In this document: positions 13,014 to 21,851 of the stretch, in pieces
How the letters are laid out: each line of letters opens with the position of its first letter
Position numbering within the stretch: position 1 is the stretch's first letter
Virus record (IMG/VR): IMGVR_UViG_3300035698_020678
Span: 1 to 43,786 of that record
Length of the DNA stretch: 43,786 nucleotides
Source: a virus
Reading direction: 5' to 3' (one strand)
Made by a program: the position numbers and the translations under genes
Notes under the pieces: model-generated
Database searches by the model: none
The model's input: the letters and a program-made list of their open reading frames with translations, nothing else
What the model was told of the DNA's origin: nothing

Positions 13014-14753
13014 TTACACGCTATAATGATATGAATAGCGTAGTGTCAAGTCAGCACCAGTTGATGCATTCTGCAAACTAATCTCTGCTAAACCAACCGG
13101 ATTAGACATCGCTGCTGTAAAGACAGCAGTTGCATCGGTGTTGGAATCGTTTAATGTCAACGACGCAGATGCAATAGCTGCAGCATCATAGAAAATTGTT
13201 ACTGTTCCAGCTCTTGGATTGTTTATTGAATCAATTACATAATCAATAGACAAGATCGCATTCTGTGAAGTTCCAAGTGGAAAAGCTTCGAACATCAAAG
13301 TGTTGGTATTCGCGATTGCTGCCGTTTCTTGACGATGGTTCGAATCCGATGTTCGACTGGCGTTTATGACTTCGACTTCTGAAGAGGTAACGTTATATCT
13401 ATTGTCAGATAACAAGACCCGATCACAAAATTCTGAGATATTGATCACTATTTGTGAATTAGTAGAAACTTCATCAAAGAAATTTCTGCTGATTTCTGAC
13501 CGGACGGGCGCATCACCACTTGAACCTGCAAAATCGATGCACTCGTCATTAATATTAATGAACAAGCCATCGATGATTTTGACATTATCAATTAGACTGT
13601 CAACAAAGATTGCTTTCGATCCGGTGTCAAAAACACACGATTCGAACGTAACATTCGATTGTGTCAAGAATCCACCACTAAGTGGAATTTGGAATAAGAC
13701 ACCAGCAGTACCGGCACATTTGAATTTACAACGACGGAATGTGATGTCAGTCATTGCAGTAAGATTCACAACATCAGAATCATTCAGATTTTCGAATGCC
13801 ATATCCTCGATGATGACATTCGCCGGTTGTGTTGCAGAATTTGTACCAAAAGCTAACAAGACATCATAGAACCCGTTTCCGTCCATGGTCTTCAAAACTT
13901 CTGCATCAAGATCAGTAGACTTTTTCAAGATTGTCCTATCCATCCCCTCACCGATCAATTTGGCATTTGGTGGAAGATAGACGCTATTGTCGCCTAGGAT
14001 ATAATCACCTGCAGGAAAAAACAAGGTCTTCTTGTTTTCATTGGTTGTGCTTACAGTATAGACTCCAATCAGCGCGGCATTGATCAATTCTGCATCATCC
14101 TGTCCACCATCACCTGCAACACCATAAGCCTTCACCGAAACTCTATCATCAATAACATTCTGTAAAGAACGAGTGATGAGAGTATTGGCAGGATAATTGA
14201 CACCATCTTCACCGCTTGGTGCGATCTTTAGTTTCTGTAGAGGAGTACCGGCGACATTAATTACACTGATGTCCTGTCCATCAGTTCCAATGATACGAAG
14301 AATTCCATCGGCATTAATTGCAAAAATTCCCGATACGGCCGCCGCATTTATAGCTGAGATGGCATTATCAATCCCCGTTCCAGGAGAAGGGCCGGTGGTG
14401 AGATCGATAATATTAGTGTTCAAATCAATCGTGTCGCCTGAAGCTAATGCATCAGGAATTGCTGTCCCGGTGATAATAGTCGGGAAGATTGGAAGGATCG
14501 AAGCGTTCCCTTCATAACTGTGACTGATGATTTCTAGGTTATCACTAAGTTCAGTGAGAATCTGAATATTTTCGTATGGGTATTGGTTGTTAGTTGCTCT
14601 ATCTCGTCCATCAACCAATGGATTGTTTGGCGCACCAATTACGACGTCACCGTTATCAGAAGCGAATCCGATCTCTGCTTCTTCCAACGCGTCAGGTAAG
14701 TCGGTTGATAATCCTCTTCGATGTTGAACTAGCGCGATTTCTTTTACGGCCAT
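13014..14753 (-). CDS. Tail protein with pectate-lyase-like beta-helix
   Basis: 579 aa. The N-terminal 50 residues (VQHRRGLSTDLPDALEEAEI, IGFASDNGDVVIG) match the short virion-anchoring module also seen in the protein at 35683-36948. From about residue 200 (VSVKAYGVAGDGGQDDAELI) a right-handed beta-helix of the pectate-lyase type begins, with repeated short strands (VIIEDMAFENLN, ITFRRCKFKC, VTFESCVFD). The C-terminus is a beta domain. Likely a tail spike or fibre that binds or cleaves surface polysaccharide; catalytic residues cannot be assigned by eye. Minus strand, away from the other tail genes. Confidence 0.78.
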   Translation of the reverse strand: MAVKEIALVQHRRGLSTDLPDALEEAEIGFASDNGDVVIGAPNNPLVDGRDRATNNQYPYENIQILTELSDNLEIISHSYEGNASILPIFPTIITGTAIPDALASGDTIDLNTNIIDLTTGPSPGTGIDNAISAINAAAVSGIFAINADGILRIIGTDGQDISVINVAGTPLQKLKIAPSGEDGVNYPANTLITRSLQNVIDDRVSVKAYGVAGDGGQDDAELINAALIGVYTVSTTNENKKTLFFPAGDYILGDNSVYLPPNAKLIGEGMDRTILKKSTDLDAEVLKTMDGNGFYDVLLAFGTNSATQPANVIIEDMAFENLNDSDVVNLTAMTDITFRRCKFKCAGTAGVLFQIPLSGGFLTQSNVTFESCVFDTGSKAIFVDSLIDNVKIIDGLFININDECIDFAGSSGDAPVRSEISRNFFDEVSTNSQIVINISEFCDRVLLSDNRYNVTSSEVEVINASRTSDSNHRQETAAIANTNTLMFEAFPLGTSQNAILSIDYVIDSINNPRAGTVTIFYDAAAIASASLTLNDSNTDATAVFTAAMSNPVGLAEISLQNASTGADLTLRYSYHYSV

Positions 14754-14813
14754 TGGTGTCTCCTACAATCTGTTCTACCTATATTTATTCAACAGATTAA
14801 GTCTGCAAAATTT

Positions 14814-15362
14814 TCACATGCGCTTTATTTTAAACATCCCCTGATCATCTGAATCTTGTGTTTCAACTTCCACTGAACCACCGTACTTCTGATTTATGCT
14901 CTGTCGATAGGCCAGTTTATAATCTTCGATTGTCATGTCGGCAACCTTAATACAATTCGCAAAAAGAAAATCGAGATCGTTCTTTCCAAACCTTTTTTCG
15001 GCGTGTCGAAGATGAAATTCTTTTTTATTTTTAATTAAGATGCGATCTCCCGAATAAATAATCGACTGGAATCTTTCCCCAACAAACATGTCGACTCCGT
15101 TATACTCGAAGACTAAATATTTCGTCTGATCAGTGTCATCATACCATCTTATGCCGTCTTTGATGAGTTCTTGATATTCTTCAAGTGAATAAGCTTGATT
15201 AGACTCGATCATAAAGACCAAGGCATTTTTTAACCAAGCAGGTTCATCTAACTCTTTTGCTTTCTCAGTATCAATCTTTCCTTGTTTAACAAGCTCTATA
15301 TAATTTGCTATCTTAGGATCTTTCTCAGCCTTCTTCCGAAGGAGTTGTGCGGCATTTCTCAT
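14814..15362 (-). CDS. Hypothetical 182-aa protein
   Basis: Mostly alpha-helical and charged (MRNAAQLLRKKAEKDPKIAN ... EFHLRHAEKRFGKNDLDFL). No family recognised. Overlaps the C-terminus of the upstream nuclease gene by 38 bases and ends in TGA, so it probably belongs to the same operon. Possible nuclease accessory factor by position only. Confidence 0.65.
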   Translation of the reverse strand: MRNAAQLLRKKAEKDPKIANYIELVKQGKIDTEKAKELDEPAWLKNALVFMIESNQAYSLEEYQELIKDGIRWYDDTDQTKYLVFEYNGVDMFVGERFQSIIYSGDRILIKNKKEFHLRHAEKRFGKNDLDFLFANCIKVADMTIEDYKLAYRQSINQKYGGSVEVETQDSDDQGMFKIKRM

Positions 15363-16026
15363 AATATTCCTCTATTCTTGCAATCCATTCATCAACTGAT
15401 TCATCGAATTCTTTCCCCTCAAAAACAAAGGCTTCGAAATTCAATTCTCTATCTACCATCATGATACTGATAGTTCTGATATCAGTTCCATATAGTTCAT
15501 TATGGGCCAACGCATACGCCACTGCTTGACAACGATAATCACCTAATTGATTTCTCTTCTTCATCTTTATCGTGTTCTTCCAGTCCATTATAGCTGGCTT
15601 TCCATCGAACAACCCGACAAGGTCAGTAGTACCTGCATAAAGTCCATCTAAATAAAGAGGTTCTTCTATACCCCATATTTCTTCTACTCGAGAAAATCCT
15701 TGCTCGATAAGAATGGTCGCCATCTCGCCACCAAGTTTCCAAATGAAATTTGTTCCTTTTTCAACTGGCCGATCATGTAGGATGAAATTCTCCATATTGT
15801 CATGGACTACTGTCCCAAGAGCACTGGCTTCATCTCGGATTTGATTGGCCTTCTTTTCACCTTTCCATTTCTTCCAATTCTCTAACCAGGTTTTATCACC
15901 GGTTTGTCCAAGAATAGTGGTAACAGAAGCAACCCATCCTGATGGGGTCTTATAATGTCTTATTCCTGTTGTTGAATCTGTTTTTCTTTCTAGTTTAGCA
16001 TAAGGATATTTTGTTATATATTTCAT
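15325..16026 (-). CDS. PD-(D/E)XK nuclease (RecB/MGME1-like)
   Basis: 233 aa. Starts MKYITKYPYAKLERKTDSTT with the typical SVTTIL and a WKKWKGEKKANQIRDEASALGT helix, then GTVVHDNMENFIL. The catalytic core reads DGLYAGTTDLVGLFDGKPAI followed by MDWKN, giving the D...(D/E)xK pattern as D-WK, then the QLGDYRCQAVAYALAH helix. Members trim or process DNA ends in phage recombination or replication. TGA stop inside the next gene. Upstream AT box AATAAATAG may be its promoter. Confidence 0.8.
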   Translation of the reverse strand: MKYITKYPYAKLERKTDSTTGIRHYKTPSGWVASVTTILGQTGDKTWLENWKKWKGEKKANQIRDEASALGTVVHDNMENFILHDRPVEKGTNFIWKLGGEMATILIEQGFSRVEEIWGIEEPLYLDGLYAGTTDLVGLFDGKPAIMDWKNTIKMKKRNQLGDYRCQAVAYALAHNELYGTDIRTISIMMVDRELNFEAFVFEGKEFDESVDEWIARIEEYYEKCRTTPSEEG

Positions 16027-16103
16027 CTATTTATTGTATGGATTAGGCCTTGTTTTGTCAAATTAATTTTTGACTCAATCACATTAAAATGTTATTTTAC
16101 AAT

Positions 16104-16637
16104 ATGACAAAAATTCTCACAATAGCTGAAATCTTTTCTCTCGATAGACCGACGTATGTTCTCATCGCCGGTGGAATTGCAGTTGGCAAAAGTTATGTTA
16201 TTCGCCACCACAATAGCAACTTTGAAATTTTGGATATTGATGAATACCTTGAAATGATTGGAGGAACTCATCAATCTAAGGATGATTATGAAAGAGCATC
16301 AAACCTTATTTCTTTAGATTTCGAACGACTTATGTCAGAAAAGAAATCCATTGTAGCAATGGGAACAGCACGCGATCTGAATTTTTCAATTAAACGTCTA
16401 TTGAATGCTAAGAAGAAAGGTTATCGAACGGTTCTTCTTCATATCAAAACTGATGTCGACACTGCTATTTTTCAGAACAATGAAAGACGAGAAAAAGGTA
16501 GCAGAGCAGTGCCAATCAAAGATGAGGCCTTGATTGAACAGACTATCAATGGTTCGGCCAATTCAGTTTCTTTTCTTAAAAATTCAGATTTGATTGATTT
16601 CTTTTGTTCTTATGTGAATCAGCGGGTTACCAACTGA
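16104..16637 (+). CDS. P-loop kinase, zeta-toxin-like
   Basis: Start taken at MTKILTIAEIF; an ATG five codons earlier is possible. The Walker A motif GGIAVGKS lies at about residues 22-29, followed by EILDIDEYLEMIGG, a Walker-B-like or lid Asp, and helices with basic residues (NNERREKGSRAVP). This matches AAA/zeta-toxin/nucleotide-kinase type folds that phosphorylate small molecules or nucleotides. It is the only plus-strand gene in the first 25 kb and converges with 16627-16965, overlapping by 11 bases. Ends in TGA. Substrate unknown. Confidence 0.75.
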   Translation: MTKILTIAEIFSLDRPTYVLIAGGIAVGKSYVIRHHNSNFEILDIDEYLEMIGGTHQSKDDYERASNLISLDFERLMSEKKSIVAMGTARDLNFSIKRLLNAKKKGYRTVLLHIKTDVDTAIFQNNERREKGSRAVPIKDEALIEQTINGSANSVSFLKNSDLIDFFCSYVNQRVTN

Positions 16638-16965
16638 CTGTCCATTGTAAGACTGTAGCATCATTGCCGTTCGTTTCCCTGACAATTGAATAACCCAAAC
16701 CTTCAAAATAATTGATGATCGTCATCATTTGTGCTAGTTTCGTTCGATCAATGACGTTCTTCTGCCAAACATCGAAATAAGATTGTGAGGTGACATCAGC
16801 CGGTGTACTATTGGTCATCACAGTGTCATCGTCGACAGTCACTTCTAAAAAGGTTGCGTCAGCTGCAACAAGGATAGCCCGTTCAATCGTAGAAATTTCA
16901 TCATACACGATGACGTCGAATTTTGCGGCGGCGCGGGCTGTTGTTGCTGATACGAAATTTGTCAT
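16627..16965 (-). CDS. Hypothetical 112-aa protein, probably virion-associated
   Basis: Ala/Thr-rich N-terminus (MTNFVSATTARAAAKFDVIV), then a C-terminal half with FDVWQKNVIDRTKLAQMMTI and a short beta segment ending TVLQWTVSW. The style resembles small T4-like virion proteins such as 22819-23295. No family recognised. The first gene of a run of short, overlapping genes. Confidence 0.6.
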   Translation of the reverse strand: MTNFVSATTARAAAKFDVIVYDEISTIERAILVAADATFLEVTVDDDTVMTNSTPADVTSQSYFDVWQKNVIDRTKLAQMMTIINYFEGLGYSIVRETNGNDATVLQWTVSW

Positions 16966-17270
16966 TATTTTCTACCTAAGTCTCCGATTGACTCTGGATC
17001 ATCAGCAACTGATAAATTAGCGGGAGCTTCTTGGTGACCGTATCGTTGTTCTGCGTAATTATAACCAGCTTTGAACACCTCTTCAAACATTTCTATTAAA
17101 TCTTCTCTTGGTGGAATTGGATCATATTGATCATAATCCAAAAGCGGGGTCATCGCTGTTTCGACCGCAGATTGCATAACATAATTTTCTTCATCACTCC
17201 ATTCGTCTGGAGAATGTTCAGAAATTTCAATTGATTCCATCAATTCTCTCATATTTGATATTGTGGACAT
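16965..17270 (-). CDS. Hypothetical 101-aa acidic protein with MRELMESI N-terminus
   Basis: It begins MSTISNMRELMESIEISEHS. The helix MRELMESI recurs in the protein at 17617-17835 and, loosely, in others nearby. T4 internal head proteins carry a comparable short amphipathic capsid-targeting helix that is later cleaved, so this may be an internal virion protein (inference). The rest is acidic and helical (EDLIEMFEEVFKAGYNYAEQ). Confidence 0.6.
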   Translation of the reverse strand: MSTISNMRELMESIEISEHSPDEWSDEENYVMQSAVETAMTPLLDYDQYDPIPPREDLIEMFEEVFKAGYNYAEQRYGHQEAPANLSVADDPESIGDLGRK

Positions 17271-17281
17271 ATGATTAACTC

Positions 17282-17617
17282 CTATATTTCAGTTGCAGCT
17301 CTAGCCATGTCTTGGACTGTTTCTTCAGAATCTGGTAGATCTTTGTTTTTGATTTCACTATCTTTAATGTCTAGATAAATTTTTTCTTTATTCAAGTCTC
17401 GAACCATTGGTAATTCACCATTCGAAAACATCGTGGTTAAATCTTCCATCGTGGTTTCCACACCATAACGTTTTTGGATTTCTTTGACAGCAGCATCAGT
17501 AGAAATTTCTTCAATTTCAGAAGCCTTTAACGAGATGAAATAATCTGCAAGCATTCCAGAGATACCGGCTGTCGGATCAAAGAATTCTTTCAGACTAAGA
17601 AGTTCACACAAAAGCAT
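17282..17617 (-). CDS. Hypothetical 111-aa protein
   Basis: Start chosen at MLLCELLSLKEFFDPTAGIS because its ATG overlaps the previous stop (TAATG). Helical and acidic (ASEIEEISTDAAVKEIQKRY). The N-terminus again looks like an amphipathic targeting helix. No family recognised. Part of the same overlapping gene run. Confidence 0.6.
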   Translation of the reverse strand: MLLCELLSLKEFFDPTAGISGMLADYFISLKASEIEEISTDAAVKEIQKRYGVETTMEDLTTMFSNGELPMVRDLNKEKIYLDIKDSEIKNKDLPDSEETVQDMARAATEI

Positions 17618-17835
17618 TATACGTTTTCCCACCATTCCACAAATTGGTTGACTAGTTCTGAAATTTGATCTAACTCAGCAGGAGGAATGGAAGAATCTGA
17701 TTCGGAGGTTTCAATCATTGATTTGACTTCGCGTAACATTGACGTTATCTCTTCAATAGGAGAAATGGTCGATCTTTCATTTAGATCGATCGATTCCATT
17801 AGTTCTCTCATTTTTTTGATCTCGGAAAGCAACAT
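17617..17835 (-). CDS. Hypothetical 72-aa protein with MRELMESI motif
   Basis: It begins MLLSEIKKMRELMESIDLNE and continues with two helical segments (ITSMLREVKSMIETS, LDQISELVNQFVEWW). TAATG overlaps at both ends indicate tight translational coupling. Possible internal head protein by analogy to capsid-targeting helices; unproven. Confidence 0.6.
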   Translation of the reverse strand: MLLSEIKKMRELMESIDLNERSTISPIEEITSMLREVKSMIETSESDSSIPPAELDQISELVNQFVEWWENV

Positions 17836-18944
17836 TACTTTACCTCAAGGATACTTGCAATTTTGCCTTGATTTTCGTTTAACCAATTACGCATTTCTTT
17901 GCGAGATTCGAAGAACTTTTTACCTTTCTTTCCGGACTTAGTTTCTAGATGAACTGAGATACGTGATTCCATTACATTTTCTACGTATTCAATGTCAAAT
18001 TTGCCGGCTTCTGACTCTTTAAGCTTGCGGTCAAGAGGTTCTATTTCACCTTCATCACCGCTTAGGTCTAGTTCATCATCATCACCACTGAGATCCAGTT
18101 CGTCATCATCACCACCGAGATCCAGTTCGTCATCATCGTCAAGATCAAGGTCATCGTCCCTTCCAAAGTCTTCAACTGAATCCGGAGAGACGTCTCCTGA
18201 AATTGTTAATGATGCGGTGTCGATTGCATCTTTAACACTAGAAAGTGATTCCAGTGCTGTATCAAGCTGAGAAGAAACACTATCATTGAACTGTTCTGCT
18301 TTGTTTAGTCCAAATTCAGCCTTAATACGATCAACTAGAGGAGATAATTTTTCAACCTTTGTCTTACTTAGATTCTCAACCATGTCTTGTATTTCATCGA
18401 CAATATTGCGAGAAGCCATGACGATCTCAGAGCGCTCTAATTCTGATTCCATTAGACTAACGAAACGATGTTTGTTCATTTTCTTTCCCTCTTTTACCTG
18501 ACCGTCACGAGCAAGCCTTGCTGCTCTAAGTCTATCAGTCTTTTCATCCTGTGCGATTTGATCTTTTGATTTCTTAGGAGCCTTAAATTTCTTACCATTT
18601 CCTGAACGACCGCTCTTACGGTCTTTAAAGTCTTTATCACGATCAATTTTCTGGCTTGCTTTGCCAATCTTGTCTTCGGCTTTGGAACCTTTGTGTTCGC
18701 CTTCTTGCCCTTTTCTTTCTTGTAAAGTTAGATACTCTATAATAAGAGATAATTTCTTATACTCAGAATTTTCGTGCTGCTTAGAGAAACCTGATTTGTT
18801 CTCGATCATCTGTACTCTAGAACGAATTTTGCTTATTTCCATGTCAAGATATTTTCTTACATCGACGCCATGACCTTCTTTAAGTCTGTTTTTGACTTTT
18901 GTTAGTCTAGCTTCAATATTAGCGTCTACGTCGTTGAGTTTCAT
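17835..18944 (-). CDS. Charged 369-aa protein with acidic DELDLSG repeats
   Basis: N-terminal helical part (residues 1-80), a lysine-rich linker (about 80-150), an internal MNKHRFVSLMESELERSE (about 156) that looks like a second start or targeting helix, a coiled-coil-like stretch (VDEIQDMVENLSKTKVEKLS), then Asp-rich DDDELDLSG repeats (about 265-300) and a basic C-terminus (SGKKGKKFFESRKEMRNWLN). The composition suits a prohead core/scaffold or internal protein, but no family was recognised. An internal start at about residue 156 could give a second product. Confidence 0.6.
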   Translation of the reverse strand: MKLNDVDANIEARLTKVKNRLKEGHGVDVRKYLDMEISKIRSRVQMIENKSGFSKQHENSEYKKLSLIIEYLTLQERKGQEGEHKGSKAEDKIGKASQKIDRDKDFKDRKSGRSGNGKKFKAPKKSKDQIAQDEKTDRLRAARLARDGQVKEGKKMNKHRFVSLMESELERSEIVMASRNIVDEIQDMVENLSKTKVEKLSPLVDRIKAEFGLNKAEQFNDSVSSQLDTALESLSSVKDAIDTASLTISGDVSPDSVEDFGRDDDLDLDDDDELDLGGDDDELDLSGDDDELDLSGDEGEIEPLDRKLKESEAGKFDIEYVENVMESRISVHLETKSGKKGKKFFESRKEMRNWLNENQGKIASILEVK

Positions 18945-18972
18945 AACTTTGCTCCAGTAATCTTTTAGTTAT

Positions 18973-19671
18973 TTATTTGATTCCACGTAAACCTTCTAGA
19001 ATAAGTCTAGCTCTTTTCTTTTGAAAACAAGCTTTATCCCTAGCTTGTTCATATTTGTCCTCCGAAATAGGACCTTTCTTTCTGTTAAGATTTGTCATAT
19101 CGAAGATAGCAGATTTATATTTCATATCAACGTTTAATGCATCGAATGTTTGCGAACTATTGATTGGAAGACCTTCATTAAGTAGCTTGACAATAACCAA
19201 TGCCGATTCTCGTAGCATCAGATCCTTTGCTAAAATTTCTGCTGTTCCGGTGTGACGAATGGTAAAGTAGGTTTTCTTTTTGTCTTGTCGCTCAATTAAT
19301 TCCCATTCTCCATAGATGAATCCGGTCGGTGTAGTTCTGGTTTCGAGTGATTCTCTAAGTTTGGGATTAGAACGAATCTCGTCTGCTGCAGAAGTGGCTG
19401 CACGATGAAAGGTTTCTTGGATTTTTCCTTCTACTTCAGGCTCTTCTTCGAGGAGACCGCCAAGACTAGATAAGATGTCAGTGAAATCTGCTGTTGATCT
19501 CTTCATTTCCTGTGCTGTCATTTCAGTAATCTCTATTTTTTGATCTTCATTTACTACTTTCTCAGTGACAATCTTTTTTGAATCTACTTCATCTCCTTCA
19601 GATTTTTCATTGAGTATTTCCATTAAATTTGCCATGTCATTAATGTCTTTCGTAGTAGGTTCGATACTCAT
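18973..19671 (-). CDS. Hypothetical 232-aa protein
   Basis: Helical N-terminus (NLMEILNEKSEGDEVDSKKI), a middle with FTDILSSLGGLLEEEPEVEG, and a beta-containing domain around TPTGFIYGEWELIERQDKKK with TYFTIRHTGTAEILAKDLML. No family recognised. One base separates it from the next gene. Probably a virion or head-assembly protein by context. Confidence 0.65.
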   Translation of the reverse strand: MSIEPTTKDINDMANLMEILNEKSEGDEVDSKKIVTEKVVNEDQKIEITEMTAQEMKRSTADFTDILSSLGGLLEEEPEVEGKIQETFHRAATSAADEIRSNPKLRESLETRTTPTGFIYGEWELIERQDKKKTYFTIRHTGTAEILAKDLMLRESALVIVKLLNEGLPINSSQTFDALNVDMKYKSAIFDMTNLNRKKGPISEDKYEQARDKACFQKKRARLILEGLRGIK

Positions 19672-19672
19672 C

Positions 19673-19885
19673 TTAGTCTCCTAGATTGGGTCTATATCCT
19701 ATTTTCTCATCTTTCTCGATTCTATTCAAAAGCCCCTTACTAACCATTTTATCAGCTAAAGAACAACCATACTCATCGAGTTCGGATCTCCAGACAGTTT
19801 CTTCTTTTTCAAGAATCCGAATAATTTCCTGTTCTTCATTATTTACCGGAAGAAAATGTCCTCCTGTAATTTCCATAAATTTCAT
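19673..19885 (-). CDS. Hypothetical 70-aa protein, winged-helix-like
   Basis: MKFMEITGGHFLPVNNEEQE, then helices with ETVWRSELDEYGCSLADKMV and a short KGLLNRIEKDEKIGY turn. The helix-turn-helix-wing rhythm is suggestive only. The ATG overlaps the upstream TAA (TAATG). Confidence 0.55.
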   Translation of the reverse strand: MKFMEITGGHFLPVNNEEQEIIRILEKEETVWRSELDEYGCSLADKMVSKGLLNRIEKDEKIGYRPNLGD

Positions 19886-20019
19886 TATTTTCTTCTTTTC
19901 AATTCATGTTTCGCCATCCTACCTTGCACTGAAGAAGGAGATTTGGAACCATTATCTTGTTTAGAGAGCCAAGATAGTCGATCATTATCAGAAGATTTGA
20001 CTCTTTTTCTCATCCGCAT
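19885..20019 (-). CDS. Hypothetical 44-aa basic protein
   Basis: MRMRKRVKSSDNDRLSWLSK to AKHELKRRK-TAA. Strongly basic, likely DNA-binding or virion-internal. Its stop overlaps the next ATG and its start overlaps the end of the zinc-ribbon frame. No family recognised. Confidence 0.55.
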   Translation of the reverse strand: MRMRKRVKSSDNDRLSWLSKQDNGSKSPSSVQGRMAKHELKRRK

Positions 20020-20168
20020 TGGGTGTTCTTCCCACCGTCGAGTCCTGTCATGTCTTTATTCCATCCTTGAAAACCTCGCTTGACTTTTTTCAAAGAAACT
20101 TCGTCTACCTTTTCTTCTTCTAGATTTTCGCTTCCACAAGACAAGCATTTCAAACCTTTATTTTTCAT
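20010..20168 (-). pseudogene. Zinc-ribbon tail displaced by a 10-bp duplication
   Basis: From ATG 20168 the frame gives MKNKGLKCLSCGSENLEEEK ... GLDGGKNTQCG. Reading upstream in the same frame adds AFWECRECG, completing a two-CxxC zinc ribbon. The frame joins the 20179-21849 gene if one copy of a 10-bp repeat (gccgaaggtt/gccgaagctt) is removed. So this is probably the C-terminal domain of that protein, now out of frame, or a short protein reinitiated at 20168. Confidence 0.55.
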
Positions 20169-20178
20169 TCCACATTCT

Positions 20179-21849
20179 CTACATTCCCAAAAAGCTTCGG
20201 CAACCTTCGGCTATTCCTGAAAGCTTTAGTAGACGTCGAATCTCTTCTTGGAGGTCTTTCTGACTATTTTCTGATAGATCACTGACAAAAAGATCGAATT
20301 CCTTAGCTGCTTCTTCAGCATTTTTGTTGGTATTTTTCATCCATGCTTTAGCTTTTTTCACTACTCTACTCTTCACCTTAGAATCTTTTTTCATTGCAGT
20401 AGCAACCTCACCTTCTTTAATAGGCTTCACGGTATAGCCCATTCCATAGTATTTGCGTTCTCCGTAAGAAAGCAGTCTCCGCATTCTTTTAGCGTATTCC
20501 TGAGCTTCTTCTTTGGAGGAAAATGTCTTGACCGGTTCCGTGTTCTTAACACCAATAGATCCACCTTTGGAATAGACGCCGAATTCAGTTTTTTTATTCT
20601 CATAATCTTCTTCATCAAGTGCTACGTTCGATGGATCCACTAGCAGAGTTTCTCCTCCTTGCTTGTTCTTAACAACCGCAACCTTTTCTTGGTTATTCTT
20701 TGGATCGTCTGCAATTCCAGATAGTTCTGCATCGACTGATTTCCCGTCAACATTGAGGGTGACATTGGAGCTAGGCCTTTTTGCTGCTTGTTCAAGGTCT
20801 TTTGTTCTTTTTTGAATATCAGCCGGTGTCATCTCATTTTCAAGCATATGCTTGAAAATTGATTCCTGAAGCTCTCTCTTGCTCATGTTATCTTCTTTGG
20901 CACCTGCTGTTTTCCATCCTCGGTTCTTTGCGTGGATTTTCTTTAATGAATAGATTGATAACTCTTGGACTGCTTCCAATAGATTTCTTTGAGATTTCGG
21001 AAGATCTACCTTCATTCTGGTGATCTGTGACTCTGTAAGGTTCGATAATTTGAAATTTTCACCAACCAAACCTGGCTGTCCTGATTTTCCTTTTTTAGCT
21101 GGCATTCCTGGTCCTCCTATTCCTGTCCCCTGATCCTGTGTCCCTGGGGGATCTTTTGCTTTTTCATCTTCATGGTAAGATCCGATTAAAGTCTCATCTA
21201 TTTCTACATCAATCTTCTTATTCTGTTTACGATCTTTCTTATGCTGTCGTTTCTTATCTGGACCGTGCACGCCCATGCCTGTACCAGTGCGAAGCTTATC
21301 AGAGATACCTTTTGGCAATCTTTTCTTTTGTAATTGATTTTTATTTTCGGTAATTTGATCAATGACATCAGAAATTGGCACTGTCTGAACTTCACCGTCA
21401 AAAAATTTAAGTTCAACATAGCCATCTTCTGTCCAATCAATTATTTCGGCTTTTTCTTCGTTATACCAAACCATTTCTCTCTTTTTCGATAGAGATTCAT
21501 TAAGATATTTCCCAAAAAGCTTAGAATACGTTGGATTCCCAAATATGAATTCTCCTAAGGAATCCATTTCTATTTCTTTTCCATCGTTATCTAGAATGAT
21601 AGTCAGGGCCGTATAATCTCCAAGAGGCATTTCTGCTTTATCCATCAGTTGATTTAGTTTTTCGACTTTAATACCAAGGACATCGGCGAAGGTCCCTTCG
21701 ATGCTATGATCCAAAAGATCTTCCTCTAGCTTTGATGTCTTCCAAAAACGAAGATCGTCAAAATAAACTCTCCAAGCCATATGAAAATCTTTTTCGGATC
21801 TGAAATCTTCTCGACGAGGTGGAGTTGGTTTCCGCATTATTCTACTCAT
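20179..21849 (-). CDS. Large hypothetical protein (556 aa), probably C-terminally frameshifted
   Basis: N-terminal DFHMAWRVYFDDLRFWKTSK and GDYTALTIILDNDGKEIEMD, a Tudor/SH3-like patch (IIDWTEDGYVELKFFDGEVQ), a Gly/Lys-rich linker (about 190-260), then helical regions and a second small beta patch (KVAVVKNKQGGETLLVDPSN). The C-terminus ends abruptly as GCRSFLGM-TAG just after a 10-bp duplication, beyond which a zinc-ribbon reading frame continues. No family recognised; probably a virion or assembly protein. Confidence 0.65.
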   Translation of the reverse strand: MSRIMRKPTPPRREDFRSEKDFHMAWRVYFDDLRFWKTSKLEEDLLDHSIEGTFADVLGIKVEKLNQLMDKAEMPLGDYTALTIILDNDGKEIEMDSLGEFIFGNPTYSKLFGKYLNESLSKKREMVWYNEEKAEIIDWTEDGYVELKFFDGEVQTVPISDVIDQITENKNQLQKKRLPKGISDKLRTGTGMGVHGPDKKRQHKKDRKQNKKIDVEIDETLIGSYHEDEKAKDPPGTQDQGTGIGGPGMPAKKGKSGQPGLVGENFKLSNLTESQITRMKVDLPKSQRNLLEAVQELSIYSLKKIHAKNRGWKTAGAKEDNMSKRELQESIFKHMLENEMTPADIQKRTKDLEQAAKRPSSNVTLNVDGKSVDAELSGIADDPKNNQEKVAVVKNKQGGETLLVDPSNVALDEEDYENKKTEFGVYSKGGSIGVKNTEPVKTFSSKEEAQEYAKRMRRLLSYGERKYYGMGYTVKPIKEGEVATAMKKDSKVKSRVVKKAKAWMKNTNKNAEEAAKEFDLFVSDLSENSQKDLQEEIRRLLKLSGIAEGCRSFLGM

Positions 21850-21851
21850 TC

